Origin: Caldanaerovirga acetigignens
GTDB lineage: Bacteria > Bacillota > Thermosediminibacteria > Thermosediminibacterales > Thermosediminibacteraceae
Reading direction: 5' to 3'
Length of the DNA: 64,000 nt
Assembly (NCBI RefSeq): GCF_900142995.1
Contig: NZ_FRCR01000006.1
Coordinates: forward strand, 1-64,000
The notes beneath the pieces were generated by a model. The model made no database searches, was not told the origin of the DNA, and saw nothing but the letters and a program-made list of their open reading frames with translations. Of the stretch, positions 16,850 to 26,023 are shown in pieces. Numbering within the stretch: position 1 is the first letter of the stretch; every line of letters starts with the position of its first letter. The position numbers and the translations under genes were made by a program.

Positions 16850-18176
16850 AAAGAATTTGCACAGCTTCACCATATAGGTCGTATTCAAAAGCCTTGGTAA
16901 CTTTAACCTTGCAAAATTGGCCGGGTTCGCACTTATCTGCGGTAAAAATTACTGTGCCGTCGACTTCTGGTGCGTCTTTCTGCGAGCGGCCGATGAATAA
17001 TTTTCTTTTTGAATCGTAATTTTCGGCAAGTACAGTCAATATTGATCCCACTAATTTCTCGTTTTTATTTTTTGAGATATCCTGCTGAACTCTCATCAGT
17101 GTGTCGAATCTTTTTTTCTTGATTTTTTCAGGCACCTGCGGTCTTAAAGTGGCTGCGCAAGTTCCTTCTTCTCTGGAATATTTAAAAGCGCCGACCCGGT
17201 CAAAATGATATGTTTTGATGAAATTGATAAGTTCTCTAAAATCCGATTCGGTTTCTGTAGGAAATCCAACTATAAAAGTAGTTCTCAGTGCGATATCAGG
17301 TACAACATTTCTCACCTTCTCTATGAGTTTTTTAATTTGCTCGGAATTTGTGGGCCTATTCATTAGCCTTAAAATCCTATCGCTTATATGTTGCAAAGGG
17401 ATATCCAAATATTTTGCTATTTTGGGGCTGCAGGAAATTATTTCCAGAAGTTCATCGTTTATGTGAGTCGGATATGCATATAATACCCTTATCCAAAATT
17501 CGCCTTGTACATCCGTCAGTTTTTTTAAGAGTTCTGGGAGCGATGGTTTACCGTACATATCTATGCCGTAGCTCGTGGTATCTTGAGCTACTATATTTAT
17601 TTCTTTTATTCCGCGGGATACAAGAAATTCTACTTCTTCTTTTATCGAATCCATAGGTCTGCTTTTATATGGGCCTTTTATCAGCGGTATGGCGCAATAA
17701 GAGCAACGATTATTACATCCTTCCGCTATTTTGACATAAGAAACATATTTTAATGTATTTACTCTTTTTTTAATATCGTAATCGATTACTGTTTTATTGC
17801 GAGTTATATTTAATCTCGATACTTTAACCTGTTCTATCAAATCCGGCAATTTCAAAAAGTCACCTGTCCCGATTACTGCATCGAGTTCCGGTATTTCTTT
17901 CAAAAGCTGGTCTCCGTAGCGTTGCGACAAACAACCAGTAGCTATCAGTAGTTTACATTTGCCCCTCTTTTTATATTCGGCCATTTCGAGTATGGTATTT
18001 ATCGACTCTTCTTTTGCCGAGTTTATAAAACCGCAAGTATTGATTATTATGATATCGGCATCTCCAATCTCGCCAGTTATTGAATAACCTTTTTCCAATA
18101 AACTTCCGAGCATATATTCTGAATCGACAAGGTTCTTATCACATCCTAACGATACTAATGCAACTTTGACCTCCAC
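16848..18176 (-). CDS. rimO: Ribosomal protein uS12 methylthiotransferase
   Basis: Radical-SAM enzyme that adds a methylthio group to Asp of ribosomal protein S12. The 442 residues show the N-terminal UPF0004 domain with SLGCDKNLVDSE and INTCGFI, the radical-SAM motif CNNRCSYCAIP near residue 155, and a C-terminal TRAM domain. The GCDKN/NTCGFI pattern separates it from the tRNA enzyme MiaB. Start is GTG at 18176 after GGAGG. It lies directly downstream of rodZ, as in many Clostridia. Confidence 0.95.
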   Translation of the reverse strand: MEVKVALVSLGCDKNLVDSEYMLGSLLEKGYSITGEIGDADIIIINTCGFINSAKEESINTILEMAEYKKRGKCKLLIATGCLSQRYGDQLLKEIPELDAVIGTGDFLKLPDLIEQVKVSRLNITRNKTVIDYDIKKRVNTLKYVSYVKIAEGCNNRCSYCAIPLIKGPYKSRPMDSIKEEVEFLVSRGIKEINIVAQDTTSYGIDMYGKPSLPELLKKLTDVQGEFWIRVLYAYPTHINDELLEIISCSPKIAKYLDIPLQHISDRILRLMNRPTNSEQIKKLIEKVRNVVPDIALRTTFIVGFPTETESDFRELINFIKTYHFDRVGAFKYSREEGTCAATLRPQVPEKIKKKRFDTLMRVQQDISKNKNEKLVGSILTVLAENYDSKRKLFIGRSQKDAPEVDGTVIFTADKCEPGQFCKVKVTKAFEYDLYGEAVQIL

Positions 18177-18269
18177 TTTATACCTCCTAAGTTGCCGAGG
18201 TTTTTACTCTAATTTTTTCACTTAGATACAATTAATAGTATATAGACCTTTTGACTATAAGTAAAGTAA

Positions 18270-18304
18270 AGCAAATAAAAATGAGGAATTATTGATTCCT
18301 CATT
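18270..18304 (-). terminator. Terminator of rodZ
   Basis: Perfect 10-bp stem AATGAGGAAT/ATTCCTCATT (18280-18289 with 18295-18304), 5-base loop, followed on the minus strand by TTTTTATTTG. The stem includes the first base of the rodZ stop codon. Confidence 0.8.
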
Positions 18305-19119
18305 ATTAAGAGAGTTTTTGGATAATTTCCGGGAATTTCTATTTCTTTTCCGTTTAATGTAACTTTAACTACAGGAGGGTTTCCTATTTTTATTGTCACC
18401 TTGTTTTTTGATTCGAACGACTTTGATTCTCCTTTATTGAGAGTGCCTTCAAATGTGACGATACCGTCCGAGTTTACCCTTATCCAGCACCTATCATTTA
18501 TTACTTCAAATTTAACATTAATTGAATTTCCTGACACCGTATAAGTTATATTCCGGCCATCATCGCTCGCTAAAGTGATTTGGTTTAATAATTCTTCATT
18601 TCTTTCTTCTTCGGTTTCTAAAGTGGGGCTTGTATCGTTTTCTGAAGGTAAATCACTATTGACGGTTGTTTTGGGCGGCTTTAAGGATGTATCCGATTGC
18701 GTTTTTAAAAACGAAAGTGTTGTCAATGCAATAACGAAAACAAGTCCTACCAACAATAAAGGTATTTTTGGTACCTTGGATTTAGGCCTTTCTTCATCGA
18801 TAATAAGTCTTCGGTCTTTTTCTACCGCTGTGTTATCTTGTTGAAATTCCTGCGATTTGGGAGCTGAAATTTCTTTGTATTTTTTTAGAATTTCATTCGA
18901 ATCAATACCTACCGCGTCGGCGTAATTTTTCAGAAACCCCTTTAAATAGACTTCTCCCCCAGGAATGGCATCGAAATTTCCTTCTTCGATGGCGTTCAAG
19001 TACTTAATTCTGATTTTTGTTTCTCGGTTAATTTCTTCGAGCGATATATTTTTTTTAAGGCGCAAATTCTTTAAATAATCTCCGAGTTCTTTCGGATTTT
19101 TTACATCATCGAGGTTCAT
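18289..19119 (-). CDS. rodZ: RodZ-like membrane-anchored HTH protein
   Basis: Bitopic cell-shape protein of the RodZ/YmfM type. The N-terminal HTH_25 domain (about residues 10-75) contains LRLKKNISLEEI and the RIKYLNAIEEGNFDAIPG motif typical of the family. A basic linker leads to one membrane helix near residue 125 and a Ser/Thr/Glu-rich spacer. A C-terminal all-beta DUF4115 domain follows. I use ATG 19119 (276 residues), which has AAGGAG and GAGAGG upstream; a GTG at 19131 lies inside the AAGGAGTG site. Bacillus ymfM also lies near spoIIIE and cinA. Confidence 0.88.
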   Translation of the reverse strand: MNLDDVKNPKELGDYLKNLRLKKNISLEEINRETKIRIKYLNAIEEGNFDAIPGGEVYLKGFLKNYADAVGIDSNEILKKYKEISAPKSQEFQQDNTAVEKDRRLIIDEERPKSKVPKIPLLLVGLVFVIALTTLSFLKTQSDTSLKPPKTTVNSDLPSENDTSPTLETEEERNEELLNQITLASDDGRNITYTVSGNSINVKFEVINDRCWIRVNSDGIVTFEGTLNKGESKSFESKNKVTIKIGNPPVVKVTLNGKEIEIPGNYPKTLLIMRNQ

Positions 19120-19197
19120 ATTACCTCTCACTCCTTAAAGTATATTTCCCAGGTAATAGCAATTTTCCCAATTTTAGTATTATTTTCGACCGCTTGT

Positions 19198-21390
19198 TTA
19201 AGCAGATTCGTTAAAATATTTCTCAAATTGTTCTTTGGTTATCAAAATCTGTCGAGGTTTTGAACCTTCGTATTTGCCTATGAAACCTTTTTCCTCCATT
19301 TGATCAATTAGGCGGGCTGCCCGGGCGTAACCTATCCTAAGCTTTCTCTGAAGCAATGAAGCGGAAGCCTGGCCGTTTTCAATGACCACCGACAAGGCTT
19401 CTTTGAATAATTCGTCCACATCATCTTCATTTTTAAGCGACTTTTCTTCTTCAAAGTCCGATAATTTTTTTTCGTAACTGGGTTCCATCTGATTCTTTAC
19501 AAAAGCTACTACCTTCTCAACTTCCTTTTCACTTAAAAATGCCCCTTGGATTCGCATGGGTTTTGCTGCTCCTACGGGGAAGAATAACATATCTCCCTTT
19601 CCTAAAAGTTTTTCGGCCCCAGCCATGTCGAGGATTGTCCTTGAATCTACCTGTGACGACACAGCGAATGATATCCTAGAAGGTATGTTTGCTTTTATCA
19701 AACCTGTAATTACATCTACCGATGGCCTCTGAGTTGCGACTACAAGATGAATTCCCGCTGCACGCGCCATCTGTGCTAATCTACAAATACTTTCTTCCAC
19801 TTCTCTGGGCGATACCATCATAAGGTCTGCTAACTCATCTATGATTACCAGGACTTTTGGCAATTTTTCTTGGCTTACTTCATTAAATCTGTTGATTTCT
19901 CGTACTCCCTCTTTAGCAAATAATTTATACCTTCTTTCCATTTCCGATACCATCCAGTTAAGAGCTGATGCAGCTTTTTTTGCATCCGTTACCACCGGTG
20001 CAATTAAATGGGGTATTCCATTGTATGTGGTCAGTTCGACTACTTTAGGATCTATTAGTAACAATTTTACCTCATTAGGAGATGCTTTGTATAAGATACT
20101 GGTTATTATTGTGTTTATGCATACGCTTTTCCCTGACCCGGTGGCACCAGCAATTAATAGGTGTGGCATTTCTGCAAGATCGGCCACCACAGGTTTTCCA
20201 GCGATATCTTTACCCAAGGCAATAGTAAGTTTGGATGACGAATTTTTAAATTCAGCAGATTCAACGATTTCTCTGAAATACACTTTCGATACTTCCTTAT
20301 TTGGGACTTCAATCCCTATAGCGGCTTTACCGGGTATTGGAGCTTCAATCCGAACATCTGGCACCGCAAGGCTCAATGCGATGTCATCGGCTAAATTTAC
20401 AATCCTGCTTACCTTGACTCCGGGTGACGGTTGGACTTCGTATCTTGTAACCACAGGGCCGAAGCTCACCTGTACGACTTTTGCCTGAATACCGAAGCTT
20501 TCTAAAGTATTTTCTAAAATCTGCGCGTTGTTTAACAGTTCTTTTTCATTGAGGTTGTTTTGCTTTGAAGAACCTTTTTGCAGGAGGTTTACGGGAGGAA
20601 AATTGTACTCCTGATTTTTATGATGTCGTTCTGCACAAAACGTATTATCGAACGTATTATCGGAAGTTTCACGAGTTTTATTCCTCTCGGTCACCGATTC
20701 TGTTTTTTCAGTATTCGATTGTGATGTAATTAATAGATTTTCTTTTTCTTTGATTTTTTCATTCTCATCCAATTTTTCTTCAGTTTCTTCTGAAGAGGTT
20801 GCGGCGCTGTTAATAATATGCGGCTTCAGTTCGCGACGTTTTTCTTTTTTTGTATTAATCGAATGTTTTATTATTTCAGAAATCGAAATACCGGTAGATA
20901 GAATTATACCTATGCATAAAAAAGTGAATAATAGCACGTATGTACCTGCTGAACCAAATAAGGTAAAAAGAATTATTGCTGAAATTCCACCGATTAGTCC
21001 CCCGCCTATTCCATTTTCACCCAGATCTGCACTTTTTCGCATCTTCTCAATAAAGCTCAAATTTTTCATTTCGATATAAGGTTTTATATGTAAAACTACT
21101 AGAACTACAAAAATAACTAACAATATACCATAGAGTTTGGGGGTAAATCTGGGAAATTTTTTTCTTAATAGGCAATAAAAGCCCCACATACAAATACCGA
21201 GAGGTATAGTAAGAGCTCCTGCACCTGCCAGACCTTTCATGTTTTTCTTTAATATTATTCCAAGCGCTCCAACGGAATCAGTATATAATGATACTAATCC
21301 CAAAACTCCGATGCAAATTATTAAAATCCCGTATATTTCCCAGCGGATATCGTTGTAAAACGTACAACTTTTGTTTCTATTACCTTTCAC
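19198..21390 (-). CDS. spoIIIE: FtsK/SpoIIIE DNA translocase
   Basis: Septal, membrane-anchored DNA pump that clears chromosomes from the closing septum and, in sporulation, moves the chromosome into the forespore. The 730-residue protein has four N-terminal membrane helices, a charged linker (about 190-280), the RecA-like motor with Walker A AGATGSGKSVCIN and Walker B VLVIIDELADLMM, and a C-terminal gamma winged helix. Start is GTG at 21390. It lies next to ylzJ and tepA as in Bacillus. Since only one such gene is visible here, whether it serves division, sporulation or both is open. Confidence 0.95.
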   Translation of the reverse strand: MKGNRNKSCTFYNDIRWEIYGILIICIGVLGLVSLYTDSVGALGIILKKNMKGLAGAGALTIPLGICMWGFYCLLRKKFPRFTPKLYGILLVIFVVLVVLHIKPYIEMKNLSFIEKMRKSADLGENGIGGGLIGGISAIILFTLFGSAGTYVLLFTFLCIGIILSTGISISEIIKHSINTKKEKRRELKPHIINSAATSSEETEEKLDENEKIKEKENLLITSQSNTEKTESVTERNKTRETSDNTFDNTFCAERHHKNQEYNFPPVNLLQKGSSKQNNLNEKELLNNAQILENTLESFGIQAKVVQVSFGPVVTRYEVQPSPGVKVSRIVNLADDIALSLAVPDVRIEAPIPGKAAIGIEVPNKEVSKVYFREIVESAEFKNSSSKLTIALGKDIAGKPVVADLAEMPHLLIAGATGSGKSVCINTIITSILYKASPNEVKLLLIDPKVVELTTYNGIPHLIAPVVTDAKKAASALNWMVSEMERRYKLFAKEGVREINRFNEVSQEKLPKVLVIIDELADLMMVSPREVEESICRLAQMARAAGIHLVVATQRPSVDVITGLIKANIPSRISFAVSSQVDSRTILDMAGAEKLLGKGDMLFFPVGAAKPMRIQGAFLSEKEVEKVVAFVKNQMEPSYEKKLSDFEEEKSLKNEDDVDELFKEALSVVIENGQASASLLQRKLRIGYARAARLIDQMEEKGFIGKYEGSKPRQILITKEQFEKYFNESA

Positions 21391-21437
21391 GCCATGACAC
21401 CCCTATGTTTTTATTCTCCATTTTTGCAAAAAATCCT

Positions 21438-21468
21438 TTAAAAAAAACAAAAAGGCTTTAAAGCCTTT
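21438..21468 (-). terminator. Terminator of ylzJ
   Basis: The 18-base palindrome AAAGGCTTTAAAGCCTTT (21451-21468) is followed on the minus strand by TTGTTTTTTT. It surrounds the ylzJ stop codon. Confidence 0.75.
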
Positions 21469-21682
21469 GACTCGGAATGAATATTATTACATTTCCAGGA
21501 TATAATTTGGGATTTAGGTATACCGTGGGGTTGCTGCTAATCACGCTGATTATTTTTCCTTTATCCACATCGATTGGTTCCACTAGAATTTTTATATTAT
21601 CAATTTCTATCTCTCTAAAATCATATTTTCTATCAATTCCATCTAAAACAAGTTCTATAGGTAATACGGTGTACAATATCAT
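21458..21682 (-). CDS. ylzJ: YlzJ-like protein
   Basis: A 74-residue protein of the YlzJ-like family, whose function is unknown. It begins MILYTVLPIELVLDG, as relatives do, and ends in a hydrophobic beta-rich segment. Its place between tepA and spoIIIE is the same as in Bacillus, which supports the call. I see no membrane helix or catalytic motif. Confidence 0.8.
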   Translation of the reverse strand: MILYTVLPIELVLDGIDRKYDFREIEIDNIKILVEPIDVDKGKIISVISSNPTVYLNPKLYPGNVIIFIPSQRL

Positions 21683-21714
21683 TTTATATTACCACCTATA
21701 AATTATTTTTATGC

Positions 21715-22419
21715 CTACTTCTTTCGCTCATTTATGAGTTCTTCCAGCTTTTTAACTGCTTCACCCAAGCCGCCAACTTCATCAATTAGGCCATATCTTA
21801 CTGCATCAGCCCCCACAAGGACCGTCCCAATATCTCTAGCTAGTTGCCCTGTGTTAAACATTAATTTTCTTAAAGTTTCCTCTTCGATTTTAGAATGCTG
21901 CACAACGAATTTTATTACTCTATCCTGCATTTTGTCAAGATACTCGAACGTCTGTGGGACTCCGATCACAAGACCACTTAACCTTATTGGGTGGATCGTC
22001 ATGGTTGCCGTTTCCGCAATAAAAGAATAATTGCTGGCAACTGCTATCGGAACCCCTATGGAATGCCCGCCCCCCAATACCAAAGAAACGGTAGGTTTTG
22101 TCATGCTGGCTATCATTTCTGCGAGGGCAAGCCCTGCTTCTACATCTCCTCCAATTGTGTTTAGGATTATTAAAAGGCCTTCAATTTTAGGATTCTGTTC
22201 TATGGCCACTAGCTGAGGAATTATATGTTCGTATTTGGTGGTTTTGTTTTGCGGTGGCAAGATAATGTGACCTTCAATTTGTCCGACTATGGTTATGCAG
22301 TGTATATTGCTTTCCGGTTTTGGGATTTCAAGTTGGCCTAGCTGTTGGAGTGTTCCTACCGTTGGGGCCGGCATGCTTTTTTCATTTCCTTCGTTGTCCA
22401 CATTGGAAAAAAAAAGCAT
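21715..22419 (-). CDS. tepA: ClpP-like serine protease TepA
   Basis: ClpP-fold peptidase of the translocation-enhancing protein (YmfB) group, 234 residues. The nucleophile region [11 protein letters not shown] and the histidine in TMTIHPIRL are visible. The N-terminal 50 residues are specific to this group, and there is no signal peptide. The Bacillus protein was linked to preprotein translocation and lies beside ylzJ-spoIIIE, as here. ATG 22419 follows GGAAGG. Confidence 0.9.
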   Translation of the reverse strand: MLFFSNVDNEGNEKSMPAPTVGTLQQLGQLEIPKPESNIHCITIVGQIEGHIILPPQNKTTKYEHIIPQLVAIEQNPKIEGLLIILNTIGGDVEAGLALAEMIASMTKPTVSLVLGGGHSIGVPIAVASNYSFIAETATMTIHPIRLSGLVIGVPQTFEYLDKMQDRVIKFVVQHSKIEEETLRKLMFNTGQLARDIGTVLVGADAVRYGLIDEVGGLGEAVKKLEELINERKK

Positions 22420-22487
22420 TTATTTTATCATCCTTCCAGATTTTAATTTAATGGCTGCTAGTTATATTAATTTATTTTTTAAATCAA

Positions 22488-22528
22488 AAATATACAAAAA
22501 AGGTATGACCAAAATTTGGCCATACCTT
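22488..22528 (-). terminator. Terminator after the aminotransferase
   Basis: About 14-bp stem with one G-U pair (AAGGTATGGCCAAA on the transcript, roughly 22500-22513 with 22515-22528), followed on the minus strand by TTTTTTGTATATTTTT. It lies 110 bases after the stop at 22640. The stretch between holds a second inverted repeat GTTTACG/CGTAAAC (22551-22597) but no credible gene. Confidence 0.7.
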
Positions 22529-22639
22529 GTAAAGTAACCCTTCGAACGGTCGTTTACGTTAAAAAAGGAAACAGTTTTATAAAACCTTCCGTAAACATAA
22601 CCAAAGTTGAGTATAAAAAGCTGGAAGATTCCGCAGAAG

Positions 22640-23794
22640 TTAAGTGATTTTAAGAGCATATATTTCAGTGAGCCTTTTCCCATTAGATATGCCAAAATCC
22701 TTCAGCGCTTTTTCAAAAGCGCTAAAAAACTCGAATATCTTTGATACTCGGGCATTTTCACCCATGTGACCTATGCGCCAAACTTTTCCAGCAAGCTTTC
22801 CCCAACTGCCAGCCATCATTACATTGTATTTTTTCCATAGATGGTTTCTAAAATCCTCGTCATTTATTCCGTCGGGTATATAAAAAGCGGTTACCGTGTT
22901 AGCTTCAGCCCCTTGGGGGGGAAATATTTTGAACCCTGAATCCCTTAAAGTTTCCCTTACAGCTCTACTCAATTTTTCGTGACGTTTATATATCTCTTTT
23001 CCTTCTTCTAGCACCGCAGAAGCTGCTTCAGATAGGGCGAAAATATCCGAAATGGGCGGAGTATAGGGAAATATTTTATTTTTGAGCCACATTTGCTTCC
23101 ATTTCAAGAGATTGGCATAAAAACCCCGAATGGGATATTTCCTCCTTTCAATTTTAATCCATGCATCCCGGCTTATAGAAAGAAATGTAAGGCCCGGTGG
23201 AGCCGAAAGACACTTCTGCGACCCGCCTAAAACGACATCAATACCCCACTCATCGGGCTTGATTTCATGTCCTGCAATTGACGAAACCGCGTCCACAACT
23301 GTTATCAAACCAGCTTCTTTTAAAACGGGACATATTTCATGGATGGGATTTATCAATCCTGCTGGAGTTTCACAATGGACTACCGTTGCTATCTTAAACC
23401 CGCCGTCGCGTTTAGAGAGAAATTTCTTGATATCCTCGGCCGTGATTGGTTCATCGTATTCTTTTTTAAGAAGTGTTACCTGCCCGCCATAAAGCATAGC
23501 AAAATCTTTGAAACCCTCGCCAAAGACACCGTTGGCTAAACACAGCACCTCGTCACCAGGTTCTACTAGGGAAGCCATGGCTGCTTCCAGACCTAGAATT
23601 CCCTCACCACTTAAAATCAGCACGTCTTCTTTGGTATTAATGATTTTTTTGAGTTTATCACAGGTTTCAACGTAAAAGTCAAAAAAGGCCGGATCAAGGT
23701 CTGGGTTAGTAATAGGCCTAGCCATGGCGTTCCTTACTCTCTCGCTGATTTCGGTAGGACCTGGCGTCATTATAAGACCAGTTTTTATACCCAT
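22640..23794 (-). CDS. Class V aminotransferase (alanine-glyoxylate / serine-pyruvate type)
   Basis: PLP-dependent aminotransferase of 384 residues. The N-terminal MTPGPTEI and the PLP lysine segment GGSQKCLSAPPGL are the hallmarks of the alanine-glyoxylate/serine-glyoxylate group, with the aspartate in VVDAVSSIAGHEI. The substrate cannot be fixed from sequence: serine, alanine or a related amino acid are all possible. The gene lies between rnj and tepA, a spot where Bacillus and many Clostridia carry other genes. A promoter-like sequence precedes it and it has its own terminator, so it seems to be a single-gene unit. Confidence 0.88.
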   Translation of the reverse strand: MGIKTGLIMTPGPTEISERVRNAMARPITNPDLDPAFFDFYVETCDKLKKIINTKEDVLILSGEGILGLEAAMASLVEPGDEVLCLANGVFGEGFKDFAMLYGGQVTLLKKEYDEPITAEDIKKFLSKRDGGFKIATVVHCETPAGLINPIHEICPVLKEAGLITVVDAVSSIAGHEIKPDEWGIDVVLGGSQKCLSAPPGLTFLSISRDAWIKIERRKYPIRGFYANLLKWKQMWLKNKIFPYTPPISDIFALSEAASAVLEEGKEIYKRHEKLSRAVRETLRDSGFKIFPPQGAEANTVTAFYIPDGINDEDFRNHLWKKYNVMMAGSWGKLAGKVWRIGHMGENARVSKIFEFFSAFEKALKDFGISNGKRLTEIYALKIT

Positions 23795-23842
23795 AAATTT
23801 TTACCTCCGCTAGCTATCACAATTGAATCAACATTTATTGTT

Positions 23843-23870
23843 ATATTAGGACTTACACAGGTTTTCTCAA
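23843..23870 (-). promoter_or_regulatory. Possible promoter of the aminotransferase
   Basis: Minus-strand TTGAGA (23865-23870), 16 bases, TAATAT (23843-23848). It lies in the 198-base gap after rnj. The rest of that gap is AT-rich with a short TTCTCC/GGGAGAA hairpin near 23950-23975 and no reading frame. Confidence 0.4.
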
Positions 23871-23992
23871 AGTAGTTCGAGGGCCTATATATTGGAAATT
23901 AAGAAATTGGGATAAAAAAATATTACTTATAGCTCATTTAATCTAGATAGCAAGGATTCTCCCCCCACTTGGAGAAGAAAAAGAACTTTTTT

Positions 23993-25660
23993 TCATACTT
24001 CCATTATTATCGGCAGTATCATTGGTCTTCTGTGGGTCTGTTCGAATAAAAATTTTCCTAACGTATCTCTTACTTGAGATTTTATCATAGACCACTCGGT
24101 AATTTTTTCTTCTTGGCATTTTGCCAAGGCCTGCCTTACAATTTCTTTTGATTGTTCCATTAATTCTTCGGATTCCCTAACATAAACAAAACCCCTTGAG
24201 ATTATGTCAGGGCCAGCAACTACTTCTGTTGTCTCTTTATCTATTGTAACAACTACTATTAAAATACCATCTTGTGCTAACTGTTTTCTATCTCTTAGCA
24301 CTATATTTCCTACATCCCCTACGCCCAACCCATCAACCATGACTTTGCCCGCTGTAACCTTGCCCGCCAACCTGGCTGAATCTTTTGTTAATTCTATAAC
24401 TCTTCCATTTTCTGCAATGAAAATGTTCTTTTCAGGAATTCCTACTTCTTTGGCAAGGTTAGCGTGGTGAATGAGATGTCTATATTCCCCGTGAACTGGA
24501 ACAAAATACCTAGGTTTTACTAAATTCAACATAAGCTTAAGTTCTTCTTGGCTTGCATGTCCAGAAACATGGACGCCCGATATTGCTTCATATATGACTT
24601 CTGCTCCCTGTTTGAAAAGGTGATCTATCGTCCTTGCAACCAACTTCTCGTTTCCCGGAATTGGAGTTGCTGCTATCAGCACTGTGTCTCCTGGAATAAT
24701 TTCTACTTTCTTATGTTCGGACATGGCCATACGAGTAAGCGCCGACATTGGTTCGCCTTGACTGCCAGTCGTAATTATTACTACTTTTTCTTTAGAAAGT
24801 TTACTTATATCATCTAGCTCCATCATCAAGTTCTTGGGTATTGAAAGATATCCCAAACTGAGTGCAATATTTACAGTATTTACCATGCTACGTCCCACGA
24901 CGGCAACCTTTCTTTCAAATTTAAATGCTGCATCGAAAACTTGTTGTATTCTGTGGATGTTTGTTGCAAAGGTTGCAACTATTATCCTCCCCTTTGCCTT
25001 GCTAAATATTTCTTCTATTGTAACTCCGACAACTTTTTCTGACATTGTATAGCCTTGGCGCTCGGCATTGGTACTGTCTGAAAGCAGCACGAGCACACCC
25101 TTTGAACCTAATTCGGCGAGTTTATGGAGGTCTGCTATCTTCCCATCAACCGGAGTTTGATCGAATTTAAAGTCCCCTGTATGGCAAACAGTTCCTAATG
25201 GAGTATGAATAGCTATTCCAACAGAATCAGGGATGCTGTGGTTAACTCTAAAAAATTCCACGGTCAGACTTCCGATTTTCACCGATGCCGGTGGGTTTAT
25301 TACATTCATGTTTACACTTTTTTTAAATTTAGCTTCTTTTAATTTGCCTTCAACTAACCCCATTGTTAGTTTAGTTCCGTAAATGGGAGCGTTAATCTGT
25401 TGTAATACATACGGTAATGCACCTATATGATCTTCGTGACCGTGGGTTATCAGGATTCCTTTTACCATATCTTTATTTTCCACTAAATAAGAAATGTCCG
25501 GTATCACCATGTCTACTCCAAGCATTTCTTCTTCTGGAAACATAAGACCGGCATCAATGACGAGAATTTCCCGCTCGTATTGGATTACTGTCATATTCTT
25601 ACCTATTTCACCCAATCCACCTAAAGGAATGATAAGTAGCTTTTGTTCATTTTTGGACAA
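23993..25660 (-). CDS. rnjA: Ribonuclease J
   Basis: Metallo-beta-lactamase-fold RNase with 5'-to-3' exonuclease and endonuclease activity, central to mRNA turnover and rRNA maturation. The 555 residues show THGHEDHIGALPY (zinc site), LLSDSTNAE, the beta-CASP motifs TGSQGEP and SGHASQEEL, PVHGEYRH and a C-terminal domain. Start is TTG 25660, eight bases after GGAGGTG. Whether this is the A or B paralogue cannot be told, and only one copy is present here. Confidence 0.93.
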   Translation of the reverse strand: MSKNEQKLLIIPLGGLGEIGKNMTVIQYEREILVIDAGLMFPEEEMLGVDMVIPDISYLVENKDMVKGILITHGHEDHIGALPYVLQQINAPIYGTKLTMGLVEGKLKEAKFKKSVNMNVINPPASVKIGSLTVEFFRVNHSIPDSVGIAIHTPLGTVCHTGDFKFDQTPVDGKIADLHKLAELGSKGVLVLLSDSTNAERQGYTMSEKVVGVTIEEIFSKAKGRIIVATFATNIHRIQQVFDAAFKFERKVAVVGRSMVNTVNIALSLGYLSIPKNLMMELDDISKLSKEKVVIITTGSQGEPMSALTRMAMSEHKKVEIIPGDTVLIAATPIPGNEKLVARTIDHLFKQGAEVIYEAISGVHVSGHASQEELKLMLNLVKPRYFVPVHGEYRHLIHHANLAKEVGIPEKNIFIAENGRVIELTKDSARLAGKVTAGKVMVDGLGVGDVGNIVLRDRKQLAQDGILIVVVTIDKETTEVVAGPDIISRGFVYVRESEELMEQSKEIVRQALAKCQEEKITEWSMIKSQVRDTLGKFLFEQTHRRPMILPIIMEV

Positions 25661-25713
25661 TAAAAAAACACCTCCATTATTCCGATTTTTGTTTCGATAA
25701 TTTTTATTTTGTG

Positions 25714-25968
25714 CTATCTTTCTAAATTGATGTCATCTACATCTAAAATTACAGCATCCGGACCAATTTTTCTAATAGAACTCCATGATATCCTCATATA
25801 ATTTTTCTCGCCTAGCGAAAAAAATTTGCTTCTCTTGTTAGGTATTAGTAAATACTCAATTTTACCTGACTTTTCATCGATGAGAAGGTCGCAATTACCT
25901 AATATACCTAATTTAACCCCTTTGCTCAAGTTTATTATGTCCTTTCCGTTTAAATCTCCTAATCGCAT
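25714..25968 (-). CDS. YlmC/YmxH-family PRC-barrel sporulation protein
   Basis: Small PRC-barrel protein (84 residues from ATG 25968) of the YlmC/YmxH group, whose exact role is unknown though it is limited to spore formers. The start MRLGDLNGKDIINLSKG matches relatives. I prefer ATG 25968, six bases after GGGGGG, to ATG 25974, which touches that site. A strong hairpin (25977-25999) covers part of the ribosome site. It lies between dut and rnj, as ymxH does near dut in Bacillus. Confidence 0.85.
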   Translation of the reverse strand: MRLGDLNGKDIINLSKGVKLGILGNCDLLIDEKSGKIEYLLIPNKRSKFFSLGEKNYMRISWSSIRKIGPDAVILDVDDINLER

Positions 25969-25976
25969 AATCATCC

Positions 25977-25999
25977 CCCCATAAAATTATTTTATGGGG
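25977..25999 (-). repeat. Hairpin covering the ylmC ribosome site
   Basis: Perfect 10-bp stem CCCCATAAAA/TTTTATGGGG with a 3-base loop, between dut and ylmC. Its 3' arm on the transcript contains the GGGG of the ylmC ribosome site, and no T-run follows. It may limit ylmC translation or act as a weak terminator. Confidence 0.6.
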
Positions 26000-26023
26000 A
26001 GAACTTATTAAAAATAACTCTTT

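Noticed and set aside
19841-20488. Long plus-strand frame of 215 codons
   Set aside because: It is the antisense of the FtsK/SpoIIIE motor domain, without a ribosome site or recognisable protein features.
22543-22557. LexA-box-like sequence CGAACGGTCGTTTAC
   Set aside because: It lies in the 3' untranslated region of the aminotransferase with no promoter around it, so it is probably chance.
22462-22695. Minus-strand frame of 77 codons after the aminotransferase
   Set aside because: It overlaps the aminotransferase end in another frame, spans that gene's terminator and has no ribosome site or family pattern.
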